The translations under genes and the position numbers were made by a program. 64,000 nt of DNA from Trematomus loennbergii (taxonomy: Eukaryota; Chordata; Actinopteri; Perciformes; Nototheniidae): contig JAAOOA010000127.1 in assembly GCA_012861695.1 (NCBI GenBank), positions 248,001 to 312,000 on the forward strand. The letters run 5' to 3'. The notes under the pieces were generated by a model. The model was given only the letters and a program-made list of their open reading frames with translations. It searched no databases and was not told the DNA's origin. Positions 52,999-64,000 of the stretch are shown one piece after another (the stretch's first letter is position 1; the number at the start of each line of letters is the position of its first letter).

Positions 52999-53330
52999 TG
53001 TAGTGGCTCAGTTTGTAGGGATTTGGCATTGAACTGAAGGCTCGCCGGTTCAATTCCCAGATTGGACAAAGTAAAGGGAGTGGACTGGTACTTTGAGTGG
53101 TACTGCACACTGTCCCACAATCACTGTATAGTGAGCTGGCCACCGTTTCTAATGTTCCCACGGGTTGGGTTAAAAGCAGACACAAAATGTCACCATGTGT
53201 GATGCAGTGTACATGTGTGTCTGCCATTTCCAAATCTTTTTTTGCAAAGCAGAGTGACATAAGAGCAATTGGGGTGGCATAATAAGCTGTAAAATCAGTA
53301 AAATATGATTCCTTTATTAACATATTATGG
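52999..53330 (+). mobile_element. tRNA-derived SINE
   Basis: Pol III box A-like TGGCTCAGTTTGTAGGG (53004-53020) and box B-like GGTTCAATTCC (53047-53057) at tRNA spacing, followed by the body GGACTGGTACTTTGAG common to fish tRNA-SINEs. Not a functional tRNA. Confidence 0.7.
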
Positions 53331-56300
53331 AAATGAAGTTACTGCTGAATCGACGCCTTAGCACTAGATGCTAATCAAACAGCTAGGGGTTTTCTTAGTC
53401 CGTCTGTTAAGCTTTTCCCCTGAAAACAGCTGCCTGCTGCTGCTGGAAAAGGTTTCTAACACCAGTGAGACTGTGACTGTGGTTTTGAAACAAAAACAAT
53501 GACTTAAAAGTAGCTAAAACAAGTTCCGTAGAGTTTAGGAGAGCTGCAGTCTGGTGATGGATTCTTTGTTGGTCCGTCATAACAACCTGACACCTTGCAG
53601 CTTGAAAGTAAAGCCCTTTATATTTGCTCAAAATATATCTATGTCATATGTCATATGTCTACATTACAGTTATGAAGCAGGTGAGTAAAATGCTAAAAAC
53701 AATCTGGCGTTATTACCTATACTAGAACAAGGTCAAAACCTTCTGTTAAAATGTGAATTCTTGCTGGAATTTGAGTTCATTTATCCAACTATTGTGATTT
53801 TTGGCTGCTCACTTCTCCCTTTAACTTCCCTTTCCCCTTCATTGAGTTCACAACATTCTTTTTGAGCAATACTTGAATTCACTAAAATGTATGTGCATTA
53901 TTTAGGATCAATTCATGTCTACTTTAATGAGGATATAAGTCAGCACTTTCCTCTCCAGTACATAAACCACAGAGTTAAAGCCCTCCCCACAGAGGGGAGG
54001 GCTTTCATTTTGACAATGAAGACTGATTGGCAATAATAGGATGGCGGTTTTGGCCACAATAACACATTAGCCAAATTAGCTTGACTAAACACAAATCTTG
54101 CAAAGTAGACTGAAGTGCAGTAAATACACCTCACAGCAAACGATATACATTCCCCCCGAATATGCGGATGTTCATTCAATTTCTCTTAATGGAGTGTGTT
54201 GTAAGAATAGAAAAGCAAAAAAAGCACGAAAGACTCATCCACTTTTGTTTCATTTATCGTCAGATGATATATTAACTTAAAGAGAGTCAACGAAAATGTG
54301 TGTGAATTTGGGTTCAGACACCAGAATCTCACAGTATATATTGTTGTTTTTTAGTTCGGTCTTAATCATTTTTACATTCTGGGTCATTTTTACAAACAAA
54401 CCAAATAGAGGAAAACAAGAACTTCCCCAGACTTGGTGGAAAGGTTTTGATTGGACAGTTATACGTCACTCAAACTCATGGGGAATTCTTATTCATTGAC
54501 TGACAGAAGCTTATGCAGCACTTTCATTTTCTGATCTGTATATTTACTGTATGTCCTTTGGTATCAGATAGAGCTCACAAACAAATAACTGATTGAAACC
54601 ATCATTGGGCTGCAAATGAACCACATGATATGAATAATGACTAAGAGTAATGATTCGGGGCTATTACTGCCGCGCTGCTGTCACACACTTTTTAATGGAT
54701 TAAATAAAATGACAAAGTACGAGCACATCTGGCTGACCCTTGCCTGGCACAATTCCTATGCAGCTGTATGAAGACTGATGCTCTGGTTACCTTTACAGCA
54801 CCCTTAGGTCCTAGCCTTTTCTGCCCCCTCCCTCCCTGGGGGATGGACGATGTATATAATTGTATTATATTATATTATATGTATTATACAAGGATTTAAA
54901 AGATGTTGGTTTAACTTTGAAACCATGCTAAAATCACCAATGGGGTAAGGTGTGGAAGCACCCTTTCACAAAGAGTTAGATGGATAGATCTCTCATGTTT
55001 GTCTGTTCATCGGCCAGGAGACAGTCAGCTTAGCTTAGCATAAAGAATTGTGCCACAATGTACCATCAATAGATGTCTCTCTTACTCAGCCTGAACTACT
55101 ATGTGTTAAAAACTGAAAGATTACCCTAATCCTGACTCTAACCCTAACTCTCAAACTAATATTTGTATATATCACAAGGCTAATACACCTTTTTTTTTTA
55201 TTTCTTTGCCTATAAGTTCCATCTTATCATCCTTAATAAAATATTTCCTGCATCTCTCAAACTCCTATTTATTTTTCTTTCTGTTGCTCCTTCTCACTCT
55301 TCCTTCCCCTCTGCTGTTCGCTCCATCTGCATGCCATGCTCTGTATTAATATTTCAGAGGCTTATCTACGCTTCAATAGGTGTGTGGGCTCCCTGAAACT
55401 GACAAGAGGCCAGAAGGGATTCTTACGTGTGTGCACGCACTCATGCATATAACAATGAATGGACTTGGAATGTGTTTATATTGTCTGCGGTCTGAGCAGA
55501 AGACGAAGTTGAGATGATGCAAGCGCTGATTGGAGTTCTGGGTAGTGACGGAGGAGAGCTCGACTAGCAGTAATTTATGCTGAAATCAGTTGAAAGTGTT
55601 TTTTCCCTTCTGCTCTGTATGAGTTAAGATAATATCAAATGGAATTAACTGCATTCCTTCAAAAATATAACAGCAAATGAGTCAGAAAGCAAGATATAAG
55701 ATGCTAAAACTTGCAAAGGCTTCCTCTCATTAAACAGCGTCGAGATAGAATGAGCGGAACTGAATGGAGCTGCGAGGCGATTTCACGCTGGAAGCAAACC
55801 AAGAGTTCTAAAAGCCTGATTATGAAACCTCCAAGACTGCTGAAACTAATTACCTGAACTTTACCATTAGACCAAGAGAGCTGAGGTTTCACCACGCATT
55901 ACTTACATGAGTTTGATCAATTCACTTTCAAGCAGCCAAACTCTTGTGATGATGACAGAAAGCAGACGGATGACAGATGAGCTGTGGTGTGGTTTGTCCG
56001 TAAACAACACCACAGACTTTCCTATCTTTTGTGTCTTTTCTATATATGTAAGCCTGGCAGCAATGTTATCTTTAGAGAATGTAATGTATTTAAAGAGCGT
56101 TTTGCTGCTGTAAATCCTACACAGTGCTAAGGATTTACTGGTGCCTCGGTACAATCCAGCCTGTAGCTGACTGGCTTTACAGTCAATATGTTCTTGCTTA
56201 ACTTGAAGAACCTTCAAGTCCAAATAATATCTCAATTGCTCCTCAAAGTTGCAATCTATTCCCATTTGTTACATCACTGAGCTATTTTTAAGTTAAGATA

Positions 56301-56339
56301 CAGTTCTTGGGCAATTGAGACAAAATCAAACCAAATCAC
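53331..56339. other. Intron, nothing recognised
   Basis: No transposon ends, frames or arrays that I can support in about 3 kb. A (TATAT)n run lies at 54850-54885. Confidence 0.5.
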
Positions 56340-56588
56340 CAGTCAATTGAGAAAATGTAAGTTATGGATGAGTTGAAGTCTTTAAGTTGTGTCATATCCA
56401 TTCCATGTCCCACACAACAAAGTTCAAGTCAAGTCTTGAGTCAGTTAGGTCTGGTTCAGCTCCATTCTATATGCAGCTGAGACAAGTTCAAGTGTTAAGT
56501 TGATCAAGATCAGTTCAATGTTAGACTCAAGTCATTTGAGACAAGCTCAAGCGAGGTTACAGGTCAGTTGGGAAAAGTTCCATTCAAG
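56340..56588. repeat. Degenerate CAAGTC-rich repeat
   Basis: Repeated AAGTTCAAGTCAAGTCTTGA and AGTCAGTT-like motifs. The pattern resumes at 58683-58980 on the far side of the LINE. Confidence 0.55.
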
Positions 56589-56589
56589 C

Positions 56590-58682
56590 CTTGGATAATA
56601 ATAATAATAATAGCTTGGATTTATATAGCGCCTTTCATGAGACCCAAGGTCGCTTTACAGAGAAGAACAGGAGTAGAAACAAACATAACAAAAGGCAGTC
56701 AGACAAACAGTCAGACAGACAAAACAACACATATATTAGGGGCCAAATGCTTTAGCAAACAGATGGGACTTGAGGGCCCTTTTGAAGGCGTCAAGCGTGG
56801 GGATGTTGCGGATCTCCAGAGGGTGGGGGCTACCACACTGAAGGCTCTGTCCCCGAAGGTTCGCAGGTTGGTGCGGGGGGCGATAAGCAGGCCGGAGACT
56901 GAAGACCGCAGGTTCCGGGGTGGGGCATGTGGGCGAAGGATGTCCGATAAGTACTGGGGGGCATGGGCATGGAGGGACTTGTAGGTGAGGAGGAGTTGGA
57001 TGAGGGTGGAGTGATGTGCTGCCATGGCTTTGTATTTGTGAGTACCCTAGCAGCACAGTTTTTACATACTGGAGCCTGTCCAGGGTTTTTTTGGGGACCC
57101 CAAACAGGACACCATTGCAGTAGTCCAAGCAGGAGGTGACGAAAGCATGGACTAGGGTTTCTGCAACCGACTCCGAGAGTGACGGTCGGAGTCTGGCAAT
57201 GTTCCTTAGATGGAAAAGGCCGATTTGGTAACAGACTTGAAGTGGGAGTGGAAGGAAAGGGTGGAGTCAAGGATGACACCCAGGTTGGAGCAGCCATCAA
57301 CCTCAAGGATGAAGTCACCAACCTTCCGGAGCAGCGCCTTGGGTGCCACAACCATGAGCTCTGTTTTCCTGGTGTTTAGTTTGAGATAGTTGGACGACAT
57401 CCAGGTTTTTATGTCGTGCAGGCAGTTGACGAGAAACTGGGGGGGGAGCTGGGAGGATGGAGTAGTGCTGAGATATAATTGGGTATCATCAGCGTAGCAG
57501 TGGAAATTGAGTCCATGATGGCAGACGATCTGGCCGAGGGGAGCATGTAAATGGTGAACAGGAGGGGGCCAAGCACAGAACCCTGGGGTACACCGTGATT
57601 GACTGGGGCCGGGGTTGAATTTGAGCCATTAATGGTTACCAACTGTTCCCTGTTATGGAGGTAGGATGTGAACCAGGACAGGGCTGTGCCAGTGACACCT
57701 AGGAGGTCAGATAGGCGGTTGAGTAGGATGGTGTTGGAGATGGTGTCAAACGCTGCAGAGAGGTCCAGGAGGATGAGGATGCTGAAGCGGTCAGAGTCTG
57801 CAGCAATGAGGAGATTGGAAGGGCTCATAGAGCTCATGGTTGGACATATACAGATGAAGTTGGCCGGCGACCACTCTTTCCAGAGTTTTACTTAGGAATT
57901 GAAGGTTGGAGATCGGACGGTGGTTGTGGAGGTCGTCGGGGTCCAGGCAGGTTTTTTGAGGATGGGGGTGACTGAGGCCATTTGAAGCTGGTGGGGACTA
58001 TACCAGGAGCCAGAGAAGCGTTGATGATAACCACCATGTAGGGACAGAGGGTGGGTAGGCAGTCCTTGACCAGGGCTGTGGGCATGGGGTCCAGGGAGCA
58101 GGTGGAGGTCTTGGCCGAGCTGACCAGTTTGGCCACTTGGAGAGCATCCACAGGGGAGAAGGAGAAGAGGTTGCAATGGGAGAGGCGCGGCGCTGGGGTG
58201 CGTTGCCAGGTGGCTGAGGTGCGGGGGGAGGGCCAGGCGCCAGGAGCTGCTGATGGATGGCCTTAACTTTCGCCTGGAAGAAGTCAAGGAATTTGGAGCA
58301 TAGATCGGGAGCCCCTGAGGGCTGGGGGGCGGAGTAGGCGGTTGATGGAGGAGAACAGTGTTCTAGAGTTGCTTTGCTGGGCACCGATGAGAGGGTAGTA
58401 ATGAGTCTTGGCGTGGGAGAGAGCTTCCTTATAAGCTTTCACATGGTCATGATAAGCCAGGAGGTGGACCGTCAGGCCAGTTTTTTTAGAGAGCCTCTCC
58501 AGCTGGCGACCAGAGGCCTTCATGCGGCGGAGTTCGGTGGTGAACCAGGGAGCAGGGCGGGTGAAGGAGACAGTCCGGGTTTTGATGGGGGTGAGAGAGT
58601 TGAGACTGAGGGATAGGGCAGTGTTGTAGTGGGCTACCAGGCCGTCCACGGTGGAGTCGGAGCGAGCCAAGGCCATGTGGGT
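56590..58682 (-). mobile_element. L2-type LINE, 5'-truncated, reverse transcriptase motifs
   Basis: On the minus strand: a pre-RT region (WFTTELRRMKASGRQLERL, at about 58550), then [34 protein letters not shown] and, in another frame, [12 protein letters not shown] (57471-57513). Next come NTRKTELMVV and LGVILDSTLSFHSHF, and a C-terminus with LLLTYKSLHAHAPQYLSD. A 3' end with GGCGCTATATAAAT and (ATT)n follows. The catalytic YADD is present, but frameshifts (one just before YADD near 57538) break the ORF. The endonuclease domain is missing. Confidence 0.85.
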
Positions 58683-58985
58683 AGCTGGATGAGTTGATAC
58701 AAGTCTTTAATCGATCAAACATGTCCAACTTAATTCTTGAGTCAATCAAGAGATGTTCTGAGTCAATAGAGACAACTTCAAATGAATTGTTATATCATTT
58801 GAGATGTGTCCATCAAGTCTCAAAGCAAACACAAGTTCAAGGTGAGTCTCAGCCTTAAAGTCTTGGATAAGTCAATACTAGTACAACGTTTTGAATCAAT
58901 CAAACAAGTCCAACTAAATTATTGAGTCAATCAAGACAAGTCCTCCAGGGCAAGTCCAAGTCAAATCTAAAGTATTCTTTTCGCA
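58683..58985. repeat. Degenerate CAAGTC-rich repeat, continued
   Basis: GAGTCAATCAAGA.AAGTCC-like units flank the LINE on this side. Confidence 0.55.
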
Positions 58986-59149
58986 TTGAGGTGAAGGACT
59001 GAAAATTCTAATTGCATCTAAGTATTTTCAATTAGATTGTCTGTTAATAACCTTGAAATTCAGTTACTAGTTTGTTATTAAGGTGGTCAATTCCACTGAC
59101 TAGTCAAGTTCAATTCCTAACCAAAGTGAGTACAGTATGTGAGCGTAAG

Positions 59150-59350
59150 GTCGTCAAATCAATCCCTGGAACAACATGATAACTTTGTGTAGGAAAAGTA
59201 AAAAGCTGTGCTGGTAATGACCACTGAGGTGTCCTTGAGCAAGGCTGTTAACCCAAACTGCCTCAGCAGCAAGCACATCAGACCAGTCCAATGTTGAGTG
59301 TGTTATTGTAAATGTCTTCAGGGAGTATTGCTCTCTGTCAATCCCACTGA
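59150..59350 (+). mobile_element. SINE body fragment
   Basis: AATCAATCCCTGGAACAAC, then GTGTCCTTGAGCAAGGCTGT and TAACCCAAACTGCC: the typical fish tRNA-SINE body without its head. Confidence 0.5.
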
Positions 59351-59864
59351 TAATAAAGAAAGTTAAGAAAACAAGTTGAGTCTAAAGTCTATAGCTGGAA
59401 AATATAAAAAGAGTTAGAATTAGAGGGGTGAGAATAAATAGGACCCTTAATGGAAACCACAAATAAACTGTATGAGCAAAACATGTGAGTCCTGGTTTCT
59501 AGGTCTTTGCTATCAAAAGCCTTTTAAGTAAATACAAAATAAAATATGGACTGGTGGAGATGAGCCTTGCTGCTCAAAAGGGGAGGATACTGTATTTTAG
59601 ACATTAGACATTTGTTTTGTATTGTCACAGTTTTAGATTTTGTTTGCATTGAGACTGAAATCCCTTGGGCGCTGGGTAGAAAATCAATTTCTGTCAATAC
59701 ATTGGTTGACCTCGGTAGTGAAAAGAGGTTCGTTAGGTCATTAAGGCCAGGTTTGGGTTTGGGAATTCTCCAATTGATTTCCATTCAATCCAATCTAGAT
59801 TTGGGCATGTCCCTTTTAATGCATAATCCATATTAATGCAAAATGTGCTTTTATTTACATAGAG

Positions 59865-59897
59865 ACACACACACACACACACACACACACCACACAC

Positions 59898-59931
<34 letters not shown>

Positions 59932-59951
59932 ACACACACACACAACACACA

Positions 59952-59998
<47 letters not shown>
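59865..59998. repeat. (AC)n microsatellite
   Basis: About 134 bp of AC with four slips. Confidence 0.97.
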
Positions 59999-59999
<1 letters not shown>

Positions 60000-60001
<2 letters not shown>

Positions 60002-61687
60002 CAATCGTGCACTTAGCCGTTTAAAATAATTATAAGAGGAGATAAATGTTGGGACTGAAGAGCTTTAATTACAGAGTCAGAGCTGGCTCTCTCTTTAGGG
60101 AATTGTTTTTAATTAATATTCCATCTCTTCCTCTCTCTCCTTCTCTCTCTTTCTACTTCATCACTTCCCCTCAAGAGAGAATTCAGAGTTATATGTGTGA
60201 CCTGCTGCTGCTCTCCAGGTAAATACATCCACAGGGACATTATGAGAATGTGCTCTGACTTAGGATTTTTTAAAGACTGTATTTATATAAGAACAGCGTT
60301 TTACAATGAATTGAAATGAACCTGGGAACGATATCAGAGTGAGGCTGGAGCCAGATCTTTTATATCAGTGGCTTACTTAGTATAACATCCATTTCATTGT
60401 AAGAATACACATGATGTGCTATATACCAAAACTACCCAAACTGAAATGAAGTGATACATACATTTGAATATGGTAGACTAATCCTATACTGCCAGATTTG
60501 ATTGTGTAAACCCCTAATAATGTTCAATAGTGTAACAACAATGTATTTAACTGGGGCCCTATTGTTTTGCTTTCAGGTGTATATTAGTATATTGTGTTTC
60601 TACTGTGACATGTCTCCATGCTTTAATGTTCAGAAAGCTCTTTATTTATCTCATACTGCCTGTGCTGAAACCAGAGCCCAGTCTGCTCTGGTTAGCTGGC
60701 CGACTCTGTTGTGATTGGTCAAGAACTAAGAGATGTCCATTATTGTCCCTTAGCCTGTCCCGTACAATGTGGTATTTTCCATTAAAACATATGCATATTG
60801 AGCAACAAAAGGCTTGAAACTGATACCGATTGGACATTTTTTACATTTGGTGTACTCAACAACTATGTCAAAATGTATGATGTATGTAGGTTCAAATCTG
60901 TGTTTAACAGAAACATGCATAAGCATTGTCTTTGTCAGATTTATGAAGCAGTGCATACACATGATTGTGCACTGTTAGCACATGAAATTGTGATCATGTA
61001 AATGAGCTTGAATGTAGGGGGATTAATCAGCTGTTTATATATGCCTCCTGATGTCTGCTAGCTCCTTACTGTGGCACAGGACATTTTATGAAGTAAACAG
61101 AATAACTGAGTACTTAGCATGAAGATGATAGCTATAATTGCTGAACAGACAAAGAGAAGAGAAGAGAAAATCAACAGAAAATCCATGGAGGATAATTACA
61201 GTCCCCGCAATGTTTTGACTGACAAGTGCTGTCTGGGAAAGTGCAAAATGCTAATGAGTGCAACAACACATAATTGAAAACGAGAATCATTTTAAGGGAT
61301 CATCGCTTTAACAATGACTTCTGTCATCTAAAATGACAGCCTCCTTGTTTGTTTTGAACATGAAAACACAGTGTCTGCAGGCTGTGAAGAGGGATCAGCG
61401 TGAACATCAGGTACATCAAATGAACTGCTAATGAGATGCATCCCAGCTGGCAGGGTAGTAATGAGCCAGAATGACCAAAGGTTCATGGAAGGGAAGCCAG
61501 GGTTCATAACAAGATGATGCTTGGAAGGGGGGGGGGGGCAAATATTAAACAGCAGGCACATCAAAACCTGCAGCTGGCTGCGAGATATGGGTCGTATGAA
61601 AGGGCTATCAAAAGCCAATGAGCACTGTACCATCATAAGAACGCACAGTCAGAACAGAATATGCTGCAGAGATAAACAGTGTGTCCA
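60000..61687. other. Intron, one old repeat fragment
   Basis: 60545-60800 contains CCCAGTCTGCTCTGGTTAGC and GATTGGTCAAGAAC, a fish MITE-like sequence with unclear ends. Nothing else. Confidence 0.4.
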
Positions 61688-62353
61688 TTAAACAATCTTT
61701 TATGTCTTTTATACATAAATATATGTCCCCGGTGTGTCAGGGAACTCACAAAGCGAAAAATAAAACCCTCTCTCTTTTCCTCCGTACCCAAATCTCTAAA
61801 AATGGGGGTAGGCTACAGCGGAGCTGATCCAGATTTGCGTGGCAATGCGGACCCACGGCACTATCAGAAAGTTGCTATCAGAAACAATGCCTGAGGTGTT
61901 TTGGACGTAATATGGTCTTTGTTTACATTAGCAAGCATCGCTAACACTCAGAGCTAACCTATACTGGAGAGAGCACATGTGTGAAGAAGCAGGAAATATA
62001 AAAAGGAACTCACCTTGTGGTAAACTGGCAAGAGAAAAAGCATTTGAGCTCCATACTGTTTCAGAAATAATCCTTGATGTGGTTTGGAACATGATGGCGT
62101 TTAATCACGGTAGCATTTAACTGTATCTGCCGGTAGAATTCTGAGCAGGCATTAGCTCCCCCTCCTCTTTTCTTCTTAAGGACCCAGATCAGCGTTTCTC
62201 TAACAGGGCTGAAATAGAGGGATATGAGGGATTCTAAAATGCATGATCTGTTTGGTATTTTGAGCAAAACACATCATAGACATGTTTTATATATTTGTAT
62301 ATATCTGAGACCCATAATATATGCCTACAAATTGCATAATAGGAGACCTTTAA
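61688..62353 (+). mobile_element. TTAA MITE 'GGGGACCTATCATGC', degraded copy C
   Basis: Shares TTTATACATAAATATATGTC, CCGGTGTGTCAGGGAACTCA and ATGCATGATCTGTTTGGTAT with copy A. The right end GCATAATAGGAGACCTTTAA is intact and the left terminal repeat is lost. Confidence 0.72.
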
Positions 62354-62728
62354 CACTTTTTGAAGTGTACATTGCCAGAACTAAAAGTTAAAGGGGACAT
62401 ATCATGCTATATTTGAACAATATATTGTAGGGCCATACCTATATAAAGTATATAAATATAGTTTTTTTTTCAAAATACCAAACAGATCCTGCATTTTAGC
62501 CATGCCTCATTTCGCTCTATTTGCTCTTTCCAGCCCTGTTTTTGCAGGGGGCTGCTTCTGTGAGCTGCAGCTGACCACGCCCCCTGCAGGAGAGGGGAGC
62601 GTGCTTTGAGATCAGCTGCTGGGCTGTCAGAAGAGGGGGAGAAAAAGGATCTCCGTCCTCCGTGTTTTATTCTCATATGATTATATAGAGTCATTATTCA
62701 TTTGTTTTAAAGCTCAATAAATAACAAA

Positions 62729-63399
62729 AGCCACATTCACACCAAGTACTTTGCTGTACTTAGTGCCGGCACTTAGTGTCCCGGCATTTATTACCCCAGG
62801 GCACTTAGTACAGATCGCGTTCACACCAGAATAAGTTCCCTGAGGGAAGATTACGCAAATGAGCCGCTGACTTCATCTTCTTCTGCTTTGGGTTTACTGG
62901 CAGGCCGCAAACAACTTCACGGTGTATACTGCCACCCGGAGTCCCCGGCCGGAAGTCCCCGGAGTTGGGGACTGGCTTCAGTAGAAGCTGCTGGGACTCC
63001 CAGCAGCTTCTACTGAAGCCTTCCGAGTAAATCGCCAGAACGCCGACACCTCCTCATCTCCACCGCTCCCATGTTTTATTTTGTGTTGCCATAAGTTAGT
63101 CTCTCTGCGTTTGTGCGCTGGGTGAATGCTAATGCTAATAATGCTAATGTGAGGATAATAAAATGTCGGCTCTGCAAAACATTTCAGAGTTTTACGGGGC
63201 GTGGTTTGCAATTCGCCCAGCCAATCAGAACTGGGGCACTTTTTTCCCCCAGGAAAGTACCATCTCTCAGCAGGCACTAAAAATGGGGGTAAAAGTTCCC
63301 GGCTTGAAGTACTCTTTTTGGTGTGAACGCAACATAAGGGGTACTAACGGAACTAAACGCGAAAAGTACAGGGAAAAGTACTCCGGTGTGAACGCGGCT
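62729..63399. mobile_element. 671-bp element nested in MITE copy B
   Basis: AGCCACATTCACACCAAGTA at the left and GGTGTGAACGCGGCT at the right. AAA flanks both sides; the uninterrupted site AACAAAGAAGACC is preserved in copy A (reverse strand). A 3-bp duplicate would fit PIF/Harbinger. Confidence 0.8.
62974..63020. repeat. Perfect 23-bp inverted repeat with a 1-base spacer
   Basis: Left arm 62974-62996 (GGCTTCAGTAGAAG to CTGGGA), spacer C at 62997, right arm 62998-63020. No mismatch in the arms. Confidence 0.95.
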
Positions 63400-63969
63400 A
63401 AAGAAGACCTTTGACCGGCACTTTTCTAATTTTGTCCGGAAGATTTCAACTTTAACGGACATGTTGACCGGCGAAAAAAAATCGAACTGAAACTTTTGTT
63501 ACGTAGAAAATAATTCAAATCTGGATCAGTCTGTATCAGATCCGTTGTAGCCCCGTTTTTAGAGATTTGGGTATGGAGGAAAAGAGAGGGTTGTGTTTTC
63601 TGACACTTGGTGAGTTCCCTGGAACACCGGGGACACATATTCATGTATAAAAGGCGTACAAAAGTGCATTTTGCATGATAGGTCCCCTTTAATGTAGGCT
63701 TTAAACAAGCTACATAAACTATTGCACCGCTAAGCTCAAGGCGCTCATGTTCAGTGTGATGCCGTAGCCATCTAATTTAGTCGCTTTCTAGCAAGCACTG
63801 TTCTTCCACACATAGAAGCTTCCGACATTCACCAGCGGGGTATTTATTGAAGTATTTGTCGTCGAATTCAATGTTAAAATCTCATAAGCTTCTGTAAACC
63901 ACAGACCTATGCTGCATTCACATGACAAACAGCCAAACGGCTCTACGCTGGCGTTGTGATTCCGTAGAG

Positions 63970-64000
63970 CAGGGGTGGGGAACCTCCGGCCCCGGGCCGT
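63970..64000. mobile_element. Start of a hAT-type element, cut by window edge
   Basis: CAGGGGTGGGGAACCTCCGG, then CCCCGGGCC: the common hAT terminus in fish. The preceding 8 bp CCGTAGAG would be the target duplicate. Confidence 0.6.

Larger units (their letters stand above)
62388..63692 (-). mobile_element. TTAA MITE copy B, carrying a nested element
   Basis: TTAAAGGGGACATATCATGC at the left and GCATGATAGGTCCCCTTTAA at the right. It is inverted relative to copy A and disrupted by 62729-63399. Confidence 0.87.

Noticed and set aside
52999..53080. tRNA gene
   Set aside because: Box A and box B are present, but the acceptor stem and anticodon arm do not fold as a tRNA and a SINE body follows.
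55120..55160. Interstitial telomeric repeat (CTAACCCTAACTCT)
   Set aside because: Only two or three degenerate units; also at about 31010. Too short to support.
63163..63414. 83-codon plus-strand frame MSALQNISEF
   Set aside because: It lies wholly within a non-autonomous element and crosses its right terminal repeat.

Overview
The window is nuclear DNA of a ray-finned fish, most likely a percomorph-type teleost. It has small exons with GT-AG introns, a teleost smpd3 orthologue, a CC chemokine, a zona-pellucida-like gene, and very dense fish-type DNA transposons (MITEs, hATs), LINE fragments, a tRNA-derived SINE, long (CA)n tracts and minisatellites. I see no rRNA, functional tRNA, CRISPR or bacterial-type operon. 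All three host genes lie on the minus strand.

Layout. 1-5.35 kb: the 5' part of a ZP-domain-like gene whose fourth exon is an 18-bp minisatellite, plus a partial duplicate of that exon at 4.5-5.0 kb; the space between holds a 1.1-kb TIR element, a LINE 3' end and a 388-bp TTAA MITE. 5.35-10.0 kb: a decayed dispersed-ORF relic, a MITE, then the first copy of a ~3.5-kb segmental duplication carrying a three-exon CC chemokine with a frameshift. 10.56-13.42 kb: a short Gypsy-like LTR element with an interior of GC-rich tandem repeats and one LTR broken by a MITE. 14.3-19.0 kb: a nest of MITEs and hATs. 19.0-22.55 kb: the second segmental copy, with an intact chemokine gene. 22.55-30 kb: mostly intergenic, with a LINE 3' end, a minisatellite carrying a 441-bp MITE, and foldback elements.

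30.0-49.8 kb: the last six coding exons of smpd3 (neutral sphingomyelinase 2), spread over about 20 kb by repeat-filled introns: (GT)n and (TCTG)n tracts, a 1-kb minisatellite of AP-1-like palindromes, a TTAA MITE with four ERE-type palindromes, a LINE ORF1 relic split by a hAT, and others. 49.8-64 kb: inferred upstream smpd3 intron (the large 5' coding exon is not in the window), holding a hAT, an L2-type LINE with reverse transcriptase motifs, a SINE, a 31-kb-distant sister of the 16.2-kb TTAA MITE with another element nested in it, and the start of a further hAT cut by the window edge.

The genes do not form one pathway: chemokine (secreted leukocyte attractant), smpd3 (ceramide production at Golgi/plasma membrane) and ZP-like protein (probably egg coat) are separate functions. 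Small deletions of 1-2 bp appear in coding exons of all three genes (chemokine copy 1, the smpd3 penultimate coding exon, the ZP-like repeat exon). Real decay and long-read consensus error both fit, so every pseudogene call here depends on read-level checking.
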